Shown: piece after piece, positions 1 to 8,139 of the stretch | Layout of the letters: every line of letters starts with the position of its first letter | Numbering within the stretch: position 1 is the stretch's first letter | DNA from: Pseudomonas silvicola | Lineage (GTDB): Bacteria; Pseudomonadota; Gammaproteobacteria; Pseudomonadales; Pseudomonadaceae | Direction of reading: 5' to 3' | NCBI RefSeq assembly: GCF_026651855.1 | Contig: NZ_CP093280.1 | Location: 2,148,001-2,212,000, forward strand | Length of the DNA: 64,000 bases | Notes under the pieces: model-generated | Database searches by the model: none | What the model saw: the letters and a program-made list of their open reading frames with translations, nothing else | What the model was told of the DNA's origin: nothing | Position numbers and translations under genes: made by a program

Positions 1-1205
1 GGCAGGCTGTGGGCGCTGACCGCCAGGCCCCAGAGCTGCTCCGGCGCCTCGGGGCGGTAAGCGGAGGGCCGGGCGCGGCGGTTGACGAAGGTGCGCAGCC
101 AACTGCGGTAGCGCCAGATGACCAGGGCGACCAACGCCAGTACCGCGCCCCATAGCAGCGCCTCCATGCCACGGGCCAGGGCCTTGAGCCAGGGTTGTTC
201 CAGAAGGGCCGAGAGGTTGGCGGGCTTGGCGGGTTTGTCCTCGGGCTGGTCAAGGCGCCAGCGGTGCAGGGTTTCCTTGTTGCTGAAGGGCGGCTGTTCG
301 AGGATGGCCTTGATGTCCTGGCGTGATGCCTGGCTGGTCAGCGGCTGGTGGACCAGCCGCGCGCCGTCGAATGGTGCGGCGGTCTCGGCGGCCTTGCTGT
401 CCGGCGCCAGGCCTGTCAGCCCGATCGCCACGACCAGTAAAAGCGGTGCGGCGCCGCTCAGGCGCTGGCGCAGGCTGCGCAGCACCAGTTCCAGGTCCCA
501 GGCTTCCAGCTCGGTACGGCGGTTCAGGTACAGGGTGAAGCCGCAGGCCACATAGAGGGGTTCCCAGAACACCAGCACCAGGGCGTAGAAGGCGTTGGTC
601 AGGTGCTCAACCCATAGCCACTGGCCGTTGGCCGCTTCAATCAGTCGACGCCAGCTCCAGTCCACTTCCAGTTGGTGCGGCACCATCAGGTAGAACAGGG
701 TCGTGGCACCTATCCACAGCGCGCCCTCCAGGTGCACGCCCGCCAGGGTCAGCCAGCGCGCCGTGGTGCCGCTGCCCTGGCGCAGCATGGCCAGGCGGCG
801 CTGGCGGTCGGGGCCGGCCAGGCCTTCCAACTGTTGCACGGGCAGGTTGAAGCTGCGGCTCAGGCTCAACCGGCGCCACAGCAGGCTGGGCAGCAGTTGC
901 ACCCGCAGCAGCCGGGGCCATTGGCGCAGGGCCTGGCCAAGGCTGGGGGGCTCGTCGAACACAGCCTGGGAGAGAATGTACAGGGGCAGCCGCTCGAACG
1001 CCGGCTTCAGCCACCAGAACAGGAACATCGCCAGGGGCGGCGAGTGCCAGCATAGCCAGGTCAGCAGGGCGAACACCGGCAGGGTCAGCGCTGCCCAACT
1101 GAGCATCAACAGGCGCTGGTGCCGGCGTGCCAGCAAGACGCCCAGGTCCAGGGCCTCCCAGGGCGAACGCGGGCGGATGGCAATGCTGGCGTCAGTCAGG
1201 CGCAT
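1..1205 (-). CDS. DUF4129-type membrane protein, C-terminus cut by window edge
   Basis: The reading frame is open on the minus strand from an ATG at 1205 to the window edge (about 401 codons visible). It shows several hydrophobic segments: near residues 32-52, 55-65, about 165-180, about 210-225 and 255-270. After a periplasm-like stretch there is one further membrane helix (ALLWGAVLALVALVIW), followed by an Arg-rich tail. This layout fits the DUF4129-type proteins that accompany SpoIIM-like and RDD genes in pseudomonads, usually with a MoxR ATPase and DUF58 protein further downstream. The start overlaps the end of the SpoIIM-like gene by 14 nt, so the three genes are probably one operon. The function of the family is unknown; a role in envelope or MoxR-linked assembly is only inferred from neighbours. 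Confidence 0.72.
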   Translation of the reverse strand, partial: MRLTDASIAIRPRSPWEALDLGVLLARRHQRLLMLSWAALTLPVFALLTWLCWHSPPLAMFLFWWLKPAFERLPLYILSQAVFDEPPSLGQALRQWPRLLRVQLLPSLLWRRLSLSRSFNLPVQQLEGLAGPDRQRRLAMLRQGSGTTARWLTLAGVHLEGALWIGATTLFYLMVPHQLEVDWSWRRLIEAANGQWLWVEHLTNAFYALVLVFWEPLYVACGFTLYLNRRTELEAWDLELVLRSLRQRLSGAAPLLLVVAIGLTGLAPDSKAAETAAPFDGARLVHQPLTSQASRQDIKAILEQPPFSNKETLHRWRLDQPEDKPAKPANLSALLEQPWLKALARGMEALLWGAVLALVALVIWRYRSWLRTFVNRRARPSAYRPEAPEQLWGLAVSAHSL

Positions 1206-2169
1206 GCTGGCGTCCGGCAAGAATCAGGTAGGCCGCCACCAATGCCCACAGTGCGCCGCCCACCAGGTACTTGGCCTGGGGGCTGAATGCTGTCTTGGAC
1301 GACCAGTAGGCTTCGATGAAGGCGGCGATCAACAGCATGGCGATGACCCCGTAGACCAGTTGGATGGCAATGTTCGCCGCTTCGCGCAGCGCCTGGCCAC
1401 GGCGTTGCCTACCGGGTGCGACCAAGGCCCAACCAAGCTTCAGGCCGGCGGCGCCAGACAAGGCAATGGCCGTCAGCTCGAACGCCCCATGGCCGATGAC
1501 GAAGGGCCAGAAGGTCTGCACATAGCCGATCTGGGTCAGATGGCCGGCCACGGCACCGATCATGACGCCGTTGAACAGCAGGAAGAACAGGCTGCCCACG
1601 CCCAGCAGCAGGCCGCTGGCGAAGGTCTGGAAGGCAATGCCGATGTTGTTCATGATGTAGTAGCCGAACATCATCCAGTCCTGGCTTGCCAGGCGTTCAC
1701 CGCCGGGCCCCAGGCGGCTCTGGTCGGGGTCGTACATGGCCTCTGTCTGCGCGACCTGATGGGGGGCCATGATGCTGTAGACAAGGTCCGGGAAGCCGTA
1801 TACCAGCAAGCCGGTCAGCAGCAGGCTGCCAAACAGCAGCAGGCCGGCCAGGGCGACGAACCGCCACTGCTGGCGCACCAGCCGGGGAAAACCGGCGAGC
1901 ACGAACACCAGGATGCTGGCGCCCACCGGCTGGCGGCGCCGGTACAGTTGCTGGTGGCCGCGCAAAGCCAGCTGCTGGAGGCTGTCCACCAGGTGGCTGC
2001 TGTAGCCGCGCGCCTGGGCCAGGGCCAGGTGCTGGCAGAGCCGACGGTAGTCATGGGCGAAGGTTTCACTGGCCTCGGGGCGCGACTTGCCGTTCTCCAG
2101 AAGTACCACCAGGTGCTCGAACGACAGCCACTGGGGTTGATGCAGGCGCTCGAACTGACTCTGTTTCAT
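1192..2169 (-). CDS. SpoIIM/DUF95-like integral membrane protein
   Basis: The 325-residue protein has a soluble N-terminus (HQPQWLSFEHLVVLLENG) followed by about six hydrophobic helices. These include a run around FVALAGLLLFGSLLLTGLLVYGFPD and the conserved-looking segment YYIMNNIGIAFQTFASGLLLGVG. That pattern is typical of the stage II sporulation protein M / DUF95 family, which is also widespread in non-sporulating bacteria. The start codon overlaps the RDD stop as ATGA (2166-2169), which indicates translational coupling. In pseudomonads these proteins sit in a MoxR-associated membrane cluster. The biochemical role is unknown; the name reflects distant homology and does not imply sporulation. 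Confidence 0.85.
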   Translation of the reverse strand: MKQSQFERLHQPQWLSFEHLVVLLENGKSRPEASETFAHDYRRLCQHLALAQARGYSSHLVDSLQQLALRGHQQLYRRRQPVGASILVFVLAGFPRLVRQQWRFVALAGLLLFGSLLLTGLLVYGFPDLVYSIMAPHQVAQTEAMYDPDQSRLGPGGERLASQDWMMFGYYIMNNIGIAFQTFASGLLLGVGSLFFLLFNGVMIGAVAGHLTQIGYVQTFWPFVIGHGAFELTAIALSGAAGLKLGWALVAPGRQRRGQALREAANIAIQLVYGVIAMLLIAAFIEAYWSSKTAFSPQAKYLVGGALWALVAAYLILAGRQHAPD

Positions 2170-2891
2170 GCAGGCCCCAGCAGCCCGCGGGCTATACCAT
2201 TGATGCGCGCCATGGCCATGCCCCGGGTTACCCCCAGTGCTGGGGCGGCGATGCCGGCCAGCTCGGTCAGGCGTTCGGCGGACAGTTCGTCCTGGCGTTC
2301 GGCCAGGCTCAGCAGGGCGCGCTGTTCCACCAGGGTCAGGGCAAAGGGCGGCTCGATGGGCTCGGCCGCTGGCAGCCGTGGGCGTTGGTGCGGCAAGTCT
2401 CGGTAAACCACCAGGGTTCCGGCCGCCAGGTCACCCAGGCGTTTGAACGCCGGGTGTTGCAGGCAACTGATGGCGCCCATGCAGTAGCCGAAGGGCAGCA
2501 TGTCGGCGAACCGCAGCAGGTTGCGCAGCAGGGAGGACGACCAGCCTACCGGTGTGCCGTCGTCGGCCACCACGCGCAGGCCCATGGCCTGTTTACCCGG
2601 CGAGCGCCCCTGGTTGAGTACCTCGAACAGCACCATGTACCACCAGTTCACCAGGAACAGCAGGATCGCGGCCAGGCCCATGCCCAGGCGGCCTAGCCAC
2701 ACCAGCAGCATGAACAGGCCGCCCAGCAGCAACCCGCGCAGGCCAAGATCGATAGCGAAGGCCAGGCTGCGCACCACCAGGCCTGCGGGGCGCAGGTTCA
2801 GGTCGATGCCTTCGGGGGTTTCGATCTGGTAGCGGGTGTCCACTGGCGGGACCAGCACTGCATTCCGTCGCGTCGCTGAGGTCTGGGGCAT
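2166..2891 (-). CDS. RDD family membrane protein
   Basis: I start the protein at the ATG at 2891 (MPQTSATRRN), which gives 241 residues. A longer frame upstream has no family-like sequence and would overlap the sbcB promoter region. The diagnostic RDD core is present: a first hydrophobic region with SLAFAIDLGLRGLLLGGL, then NWWYMVLFEVLNQGRSPGKQAMGLRVV, then RNLLRFADMLPFGYCMGAISCL. The C-terminal 70 residues are soluble. RDD proteins are small polytopic membrane proteins; some have been linked to ion transport, but this one has no proven role. It is the first gene of the RDD, SpoIIM, DUF4129 operon and is divergent from sbcB across a 166-bp gap. Confidence 0.86.
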   Translation of the reverse strand: MPQTSATRRNAVLVPPVDTRYQIETPEGIDLNLRPAGLVVRSLAFAIDLGLRGLLLGGLFMLLVWLGRLGMGLAAILLFLVNWWYMVLFEVLNQGRSPGKQAMGLRVVADDGTPVGWSSSLLRNLLRFADMLPFGYCMGAISCLQHPAFKRLGDLAAGTLVVYRDLPHQRPRLPAAEPIEPPFALTLVEQRALLSLAERQDELSAERLTELAGIAAPALGVTRGMAMARINGIARGLLGPA

Positions 2892-3057
2892 GGATGCCTT
2901 GGTGGGGGCTGAAAGATAAAAGCGGTCTGGCGATCCTAGCCACCCCAGAAGCTTGAAGCAACCTGACATTAATCTGCAGTTCCGCAACGGCGCCCATGGC
3001 TGGTCGTGGAAGCATACAACGCCTAGACTTTGCCGACTTTGTACACAGGACCACCCC

Positions 3058-4488
3058 GTGACTTCCAGCATCTTCTGGTACGACTACGAAACCACCGGCA
3101 TCAACCCGCGCAATGACCGGGCCTTGCAGGTCGCCGGTATTCGCACCGATGCCAACCTCAATGAAATCGAAGAACCCATCAACCTGTATTGCCAGCCCAG
3201 CGACGATATCCTGCCGCACCCGGCAGCGTGCGTGATCACTGGTATAACCCCCCAGCGCCTGGCGGAACGTGGCCTGTGCGAGGCCGAATTCATGACGCGG
3301 GTAAACGCCCAGATGGCGCGTCCCGAAACATGCAGCGCCGGGTATAACACCCTGCGCTTTGACGACGAAGTCACGCGCTACAGCCTGTATCGCAACTTTT
3401 TCGACCCCTATGCCCGGGAATGGCAGGGTGGCAACAGCCGCTGGGACCTGATCGACGTGGTCCGTGCCGCCTATGCCCTGCGCCCTGATGGCATTGTCTG
3501 GCCGCACGTGGATGGCCGGGTCAGCATGAAGCTTGAGTTGTTGACGGCGGCCAACGGCATTGATCACGGCCAGGCCCACGATGCACTGTCTGATGTGCGT
3601 GCCACCATTGCCCTTGCACGGCTGATTCGTGAACGCCAGCCCAAACTGTATAACTGGTTATACCAGGCACGCAGCAAGCAAAAAGTAATGGATCAGATCC
3701 GCTTATTGCAGCCGCTGGTGCATATCTCCGGGCGCTTTTCTGCCGAACGCAATTACCTGGGTGTGGTATTGCCATTGGCCTGGCACCCGCGTAATCGAAA
3801 CGCACTGATTGTGTGCGACCTGCATGGCGACCCTCAGCCCCTGCTGGACGAAAATGCAGAAGTGTTGCGTCAGCGTTTGTATTGCCGTCGTGATGAGTTG
3901 CCCGATGGGCAATTACCGGTGCCATTGAAGCTGATTCACGTCAACCGCTGTCCGGTGCTCGCACCGCTTGGCGTAGTCCGTGATGAGGATCGCGAACGTT
4001 TACAGTTGGACATGAATCTTTATCGGCAGCGGGCGGAGCAGCTGAGCCAGGCGCAGCATGTATGGCAGGATAAATTGCCTTTGCTCTACGCTGAGGAGGC
4101 CTTTGCCGAGGTGAGTGACCCTGAACAACAGTTATACGGCGGCTTTATCGGCGACCGTGATCGTCGGTTGTGTGAGCAGGTTCGCACTCTGGACCCACAA
4201 CAGTTGGCCACGCAGACGTGGATGTTCGATGACGAGCGTTTGCCTGAGTTATTGTTTCGCTATCGCGCACGTAACTTTCCGGATACGTTGAACGCTGAGG
4301 AGCGCGCAGCCTGGCTGCACTTCTGCCAGCAACGCCTGACGGACGAGGCGTGGGGGGCGCCGAATACACTGGCCGGTTTCGCCGAGGCATTGTTGCCCTG
4401 GCAGGCCAACGCGACGCCTGCGCAGCTGCAAGTACTGGCACAGTGGCAGGCCCATGTGGAGCAACTGCGCCAGCGGTTGGGTATATAA
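3058..4488 (+). CDS. sbcB: Exodeoxyribonuclease I
   Basis: This 476-residue protein matches exonuclease I, the 3'-to-5' single-strand DNA exonuclease of recombination and mismatch repair; the E. coli enzyme is 475 residues. The DEDDh catalytic set is visible: DYETTG near residue 9, the FDDEVTRY segment, and HDALSD with the general-base His and the last Asp. The C-terminal two thirds form the SH3-like and helical domains of the family. I chose the GTG at 3058 because translation gives VTSSIFWYDYETTG, as in known orthologues, and an AGGA lies about 8 nt upstream. An upstream ATG at 2953 would add 35 residues without family similarity. It converges on mvaT at a shared terminator. Confidence 0.95.
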   Translation: MTSSIFWYDYETTGINPRNDRALQVAGIRTDANLNEIEEPINLYCQPSDDILPHPAACVITGITPQRLAERGLCEAEFMTRVNAQMARPETCSAGYNTLRFDDEVTRYSLYRNFFDPYAREWQGGNSRWDLIDVVRAAYALRPDGIVWPHVDGRVSMKLELLTAANGIDHGQAHDALSDVRATIALARLIRERQPKLYNWLYQARSKQKVMDQIRLLQPLVHISGRFSAERNYLGVVLPLAWHPRNRNALIVCDLHGDPQPLLDENAEVLRQRLYCRRDELPDGQLPVPLKLIHVNRCPVLAPLGVVRDEDRERLQLDMNLYRQRAEQLSQAQHVWQDKLPLLYAEEAFAEVSDPEQQLYGGFIGDRDRRLCEQVRTLDPQQLATQTWMFDDERLPELLFRYRARNFPDTLNAEERAAWLHFCQQRLTDEAWGAPNTLAGFAEALLPWQANATPAQLQVLAQWQAHVEQLRQRLGI

Positions 4489-4503
4489 CCTTTCCCGCGC
4501 GCA

Positions 4504-4535
4504 TAAAAAACGCCGGCATCACGCCGGCGTTTTTC
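4504..4535. terminator. Bidirectional intrinsic terminator between sbcB and mvaT
   Basis: An 8-bp stem, ACGCCGGC (4510-4517) with GCCGGCGT (4523-4530), encloses a 5-nt loop. An A-run lies on the left and a T-run on the right, so it can stop transcription from both convergent genes. Confidence 0.9.
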
Positions 4536-4567
4536 TTGATGGGTCGACAGGGCCGGGGCCGAATCAA

Positions 4568-4948
4568 TTAGCCCAGCAGAGTTGCCCAACCTTCAACCAC
4601 ATCGCCGCCCCACTTGGCTTTCCACTCTTTCAGGGTCTTGTGGTTGCCGCCTTTGGTTTCGATGACTTCACCGTTGTGCGGGTTTTTGTACTGCTTAACT
4701 TTACGAGCACGCTTGGTGCCGGTGGTTTTTACAGCGCCACCGCGTGGGGCTTTGTTCAGCTTGGCTTCAGGATCCAGCAGGGCGATGATGTCGCGCAGGG
4801 ATTTCTGGTATTCACCCATCAGGGCACGCAGTTTGCCTTCGAATTCCAGCTCGGTTTGCAGTTTGTCGTCTTGCGACAGGTTCTTCAAACGGGCTTGCAG
4901 TTCTTTGATGGCTTCTTCTGTAGCGCGGTATTCGTTGATCAGGGACAT
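4568..4948 (-). CDS. mvaT: MvaT/TurA H-NS-family nucleoid silencer
   Basis: From the ATG at 4948 the protein is 126 residues and begins MSLINEYRATEEAIKEL, almost the same as P. aeruginosa MvaT; the P. putida orthologue is called TurA. The N-terminal half is a coiled-coil oligomerisation region. The C-terminal half carries the DNA-binding signature KRARKVKQYKNP followed by ETKGGNHKTLKEWK, which inserts into the minor groove of AT-rich DNA. MvaT-type proteins silence horizontally acquired AT-rich genes, so the AT-rich stretches of this window (37.1, 53.2 and 59.2 kb) are natural targets. A longer in-frame start at 5005 adds 19 residues not seen in orthologues. Confidence 0.95.
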   Translation of the reverse strand: MSLINEYRATEEAIKELQARLKNLSQDDKLQTELEFEGKLRALMGEYQKSLRDIIALLDPEAKLNKAPRGGAVKTTGTKRARKVKQYKNPHNGEVIETKGGNHKTLKEWKAKWGGDVVEGWATLLG

Positions 4949-5275
4949 GTGCAGGACCTTATGAATGCGGTGTGTCAGGGATACAGTTGGCTCAATAATA
5001 GTCATAGCGCTTGTTCAAGTAAACATTAAACCGCCGCACGCTGTGTAAATGACGTTAATTTAATCACGAGGTCCGGCCGTGCAGTTAAGTTTGAACGGCG
5101 GCGCAGTTGCCCGGTCGGGGATAATGGCACCGCTGCACAGAGTAGCCATGAGCCATTACCCCTGATCGCGGTAGGGGATTAAAACGTGGGGCCCGCGCAG
5201 CGCGCAAGGAATACTGCAGTTTTGCTGAACAAACGCTAGAATAGCCGCCTTTGCGAAGTCTTGGAGTTTCCCCAC
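4949..5275. other. Divergent mvaT-purU intergenic region
   Basis: This 327-bp gap holds the promoters of mvaT (minus) and purU (plus). It is AT-rich near mvaT (around 5020-5065), which suits autoregulation by an H-NS-type protein. I see no small gene, RNA or clear operator in it. A TTGGAG ribosome-binding site ends about 10 nt before purU. Confidence 0.4.
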
Positions 5276-6127
5276 ATGCGCACTTTTCGGCTGGTTATCG
5301 CTTGCCCGGACCGCGTTGGCATTGTCGCCAAAGTCAGTAATTTCCTGGCTTCCCATAACGGCTGGATCAATGAGGCCAGTCACCACTCCGATGACCAGAG
5401 TGGCTGGTTCTTCATGCGCCATGAAATCCGCGCCGACACCCTGCCATTTGGTATCGAAGCATTTCGCGAGGCCTTCGCGCCCATCGCCGAAGAGTTTTCC
5501 ATGGTGTGGCGCATTACCGACACGGAACAGAAGAAACGCGTGGTGCTGATGGCCAGCCGCGAGTCTCATTGCCTGGCTGACCTGTTGCACCGCTGGCACA
5601 GCGACGAGCTGGACTGCGAGATCGCCTGCGTGATCTCCAACCATGATGACCTGCGCAGCATGGTCGAGTGGCATGGCATTCCCTATTTCCATGTGCCCGT
5701 TGACCCGAAGGACAAGCAGCCGGCGTTCGCCGAAGTGTCGCGCCTGGTCGACCAGCATCAGGCTGACGTGGTGGTGCTGGCGCGCTACATGCAGATCCTG
5801 CCGCCGCAGATCTGCCAGGCTTACGCGGGCAAGGTCATCAACATTCACCACAGCTTCCTGCCTTCGTTCGTGGGGGCCAAGCCGTACCACCAGGCGTCCA
5901 TGCGCGGCGTGAAGCTCATCGGCGCCACGTGTCACTACGTGACCGAAGAACTCGATGCCGGGCCTATCATCGAACAGGACGTGGTGCGCGTGAGCCACAG
6001 CGACAGCATCGAAGACATGGTGCGCTTCGGCCGCGACGTGGAAAAAATGGTGCTGGCCCGCGGGTTGCGCTACCACCTGGAAGACCGCGTGCTGGTGCAC
6101 GGCAACAAGACTGTCGTGTTCAACTGA
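5276..6127 (+). CDS. purU: Formyltetrahydrofolate deformylase
   Basis: PurU hydrolyses 10-formyltetrahydrofolate to formate and tetrahydrofolate, supplying formate for PurT and balancing one-carbon pools. The 283-residue protein starts with an ACT regulatory domain (RTFRLVIACPDRVGIVAKVSNFL, residues 2-24). The formyltransferase-type catalytic domain follows, with INIHHSFLPSFVGAKPYHQA (the conserved Asn and His) and ATCHYVTEELDAGPIIEQ (the conserved Asp region). The length equals that of other pseudomonad PurU proteins. The ATG at 5276 follows GGAG with good spacing; the TTG at 5261 is part of that ribosome-binding site. Confidence 0.95.
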   Translation: MRTFRLVIACPDRVGIVAKVSNFLASHNGWINEASHHSDDQSGWFFMRHEIRADTLPFGIEAFREAFAPIAEEFSMVWRITDTEQKKRVVLMASRESHCLADLLHRWHSDELDCEIACVISNHDDLRSMVEWHGIPYFHVPVDPKDKQPAFAEVSRLVDQHQADVVVLARYMQILPPQICQAYAGKVINIHHSFLPSFVGAKPYHQASMRGVKLIGATCHYVTEELDAGPIIEQDVVRVSHSDSIEDMVRFGRDVEKMVLARGLRYHLEDRVLVHGNKTVVFN

Positions 6128-6145
6128 CCCATGGAGCGGCGGGTG

Positions 6146-6310
6146 ATGAGCGATCCACGCGACAAAGCCGCCGCCACCCCGCCGCCCACGGTGGGCGAGG
6201 GCTGCCTGAGTCGGTATGACCCGGATGCGCTCAGCGACGAGGATGGGACGGATTTTCCCGGGGCTGAGCAGTTGTGGGAAGAAACCCACCCGCAGGATCC
6301 GCAGGCTTGA
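6146..6310 (+). CDS. Small acidic hypothetical protein
   Basis: A 54-codon frame starts 18 nt after the purU stop. It reads MSDPRDKAAATPPPTVGEGC and continues with many Asp and Glu residues (YDPDALSDEDGTDFPGAEQLWEE). A possible ribosome-binding site, GAGCGGCGGG, lies just upstream; an in-frame ATG at 6131 is an alternative start. It has no signal peptide, membrane helix or domain that I recognise. It is probably cotranscribed with purU. Support comes only from position, ribosome-binding site and a plausible acidic composition, so it could be chance. Confidence 0.45.
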   Translation: MSDPRDKAAATPPPTVGEGCLSRYDPDALSDEDGTDFPGAEQLWEETHPQDPQA

Positions 6311-6397
6311 TCCACGCAGCGCCCTTCCCGAGCTTCGCCCGGCCCCTCGCGTCGGCGAAGGCCATCGCTGGACCGGGCGACGCTTGGGAACGGCGTC

Positions 6398-7387
6398 CTA
6401 CAGCGCACCCTTGAGCTTGTGCAACAGAGGCCGGCCCAGCATCAGCACGAATACCGGGCCCCCCGCCACCAGGTAGAAATAGTACGTCACTACCCGCCAG
6501 ATCAGAATCGCCGCGGCCGCCGTCGATTTGCCCACCATGGGCGCCAGCAGCGCCGCAGAGGTCAATTCCGCCGCGCCGGCGCCGCCAGGCAACAGGCTGA
6601 ACTGCCCTGCACTGAGCGACAGCATCTGGATCAGAAACGTCCATGCCCAGTCCACTTGCGCGCCCAGCCCGAGCAACGCCAGGTACAGCACGCTGTAACG
6701 CACGGCCCAGTGCAGGCACGTCAGGGCGAATACCTTGACCAGCGTCGGCCGGGGCAGCTTGAATGTGTCGCTGAAGGCTTCGAGAAAATGCAGCAGCTTG
6801 CGCGCCCAGCGTCGCCGCTTGCCCGCACTGACCCCCACAAGCCGCAGTAACCGGCCATTGAAGCGCAACACCTGCCGGTGCCAACGCACCACTGCCACCC
6901 CCAGGGCGAGGCCCCCGAACATCAGCAGGGCGCTGAGGGTCAGCAGCCATTGCAGGCTGTGGTTGAGGTGGTGAAAGAGTGCGTAGAAGAATATCGCGCC
7001 CAAGGCACAGAGAAAAAACGCCAGGTCGCTCAACTGGTCCATGGCAAACACCGCGCTGGCCTGTGCCGGCCTGAGCCCATGGCGGCCCAGCAGTGCCAGT
7101 AGCGTCAGTGGCCCACCGCTGCCGCCCGGCGTGGCGCAGATAGCGAACTCGGTGGCCATCACGGTACCCAGGCAGCGTCGGCCTGTCAGCCGGCCGGCCA
7201 GGGCGCCCAGCAACAGGCGCAGGCGCAAGGCGTTGATGCACCAGCACAGGCCAATCATGGCCAGCATCACTGGCCACAAGGGAGCGGGGAAGCGTTGCAG
7301 GCGAGCCAGCATCTCGGGGCCCCCCAGCCACAGCGGGATCAGCACCGCCAACAGCAGCGCTGCCGCCAGCCACAGCCAGCGCTTCAT
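6398..7387 (-). CDS. YbhN/UPF0104 family membrane protein (flippase-synthase-like)
   Basis: From the ATG at 7387 the protein has 329 residues with about eight hydrophobic helices. It belongs to the lysylphosphatidylglycerol synthase transmembrane-region family (UPF0104, YbhN-like). Typical segments are EFAICATPGGSGGPLTLLALLGRHG near residues 85-110 and SAGQFSLLPGGAGAAELTSAALL near 265-285. The soluble aminoacyl-transfer domain of MprF is absent, so only a lipid-handling membrane part is present. The start overlaps the stop of the upstream deacetylase gene as ATGA, which makes it the last gene of a three-gene operon. A role in moving or modifying an envelope lipid is inferred from its partners. 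Confidence 0.82.
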   Translation of the reverse strand: MKRWLWLAAALLLAVLIPLWLGGPEMLARLQRFPAPLWPVMLAMIGLCWCINALRLRLLLGALAGRLTGRRCLGTVMATEFAICATPGGSGGPLTLLALLGRHGLRPAQASAVFAMDQLSDLAFFLCALGAIFFYALFHHLNHSLQWLLTLSALLMFGGLALGVAVVRWHRQVLRFNGRLLRLVGVSAGKRRRWARKLLHFLEAFSDTFKLPRPTLVKVFALTCLHWAVRYSVLYLALLGLGAQVDWAWTFLIQMLSLSAGQFSLLPGGAGAAELTSAALLAPMVGKSTAAAAILIWRVVTYYFYLVAGGPVFVLMLGRPLLHKLKGAL

Positions 7388-8139
7388 GCAGCCCGGCGCT
7401 GTTGAGCCTGATGCTGCAGCCAGGCGAACTTGGTCATGGGCACGCGCCCTTGTTCCAACAGGCTGACGAGGGTCTGCAACCAGTAATCGCGGGAGTAGCC
7501 ATGGCGCATGTCCACCGGGTGCAACCCCAGGCGAATGCACGGGGCCTGCTGCCATTGTTGCTGGCGCCAGTCGCTGATGACTTTGGACAGGCCTCGGCGC
7601 CACGCGCTGCGGGCGCTCCAGACCAGGCCCGGGGCCGATACCTGGGCAAAGTCCGGTAGCCGGTACAGGTGCTGAGGGTCGCTGGTGTAGGCCAGGGGCA
7701 AGCGTTTCAAAGCCTGGCGAGTGCCTTCGCTCATCAGCCAGGCAGGGGCCACGAACCCGTGCACCGGCCAGTCGTTGCGGGCGAACACATCAAGGCCTGC
7801 TTCCAGGCGGGTCTGCGCGTCAGCTTCCGACAAACCGTAGAATTCGCCTTCCCAGGTGTACACCCGGCGCATGAAGTAGTCCCGCGGGGTGTGGGGCATC
7901 GGGCCGTCGTCGGCGTGGTAAAAACCATGCAGCGCCAGTTCGTCGCCGCGCGCCAGGCGCAGGTCCATCATGCGCCGGAAGGCCGGGAAGTTGTGCACAT
8001 GGTTGTGGTGGTGGAAGTCCGGTACCACCAATAACGTCATGCGCACATCGCCCAGTGCGTCCACGGCATCGACGAAGGGTTTGTAGTCTTCCCAGCTCTG
8101 TGGGGAAACATCATGCAGTACCAGCATCACTTCAGCCAT
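7384..8139 (-). CDS. DUF2334/polysaccharide deacetylase-like protein
   Basis: The 251-residue protein begins MAEVMLVLHDVSPQSWEDYK. It shows metal-site-like elements of the NodB-fold/DUF2334 group: LHDVSP at the N-terminus, DFHHHNHVHNFPAFRRMMD near residues 36-54, and ELALHGFYHADDGP. The C-terminus has CIRLGLHPVDMRHGYSRDYW, another His/Asp cluster. Such proteins are usually carbohydrate deacetylases. The start at 8139 overlaps the upstream glycosyltransferase by 8 nt, and its stop overlaps the next start. The substrate is unknown; with the glycosyltransferase and the YbhN-like protein it probably builds or modifies a glycolipid. Confidence 0.82.
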   Translation of the reverse strand: MAEVMLVLHDVSPQSWEDYKPFVDAVDALGDVRMTLLVVPDFHHHNHVHNFPAFRRMMDLRLARGDELALHGFYHADDGPMPHTPRDYFMRRVYTWEGEFYGLSEADAQTRLEAGLDVFARNDWPVHGFVAPAWLMSEGTRQALKRLPLAYTSDPQHLYRLPDFAQVSAPGLVWSARSAWRRGLSKVISDWRQQQWQQAPCIRLGLHPVDMRHGYSRDYWLQTLVSLLEQGRVPMTKFAWLQHQAQQRRAA

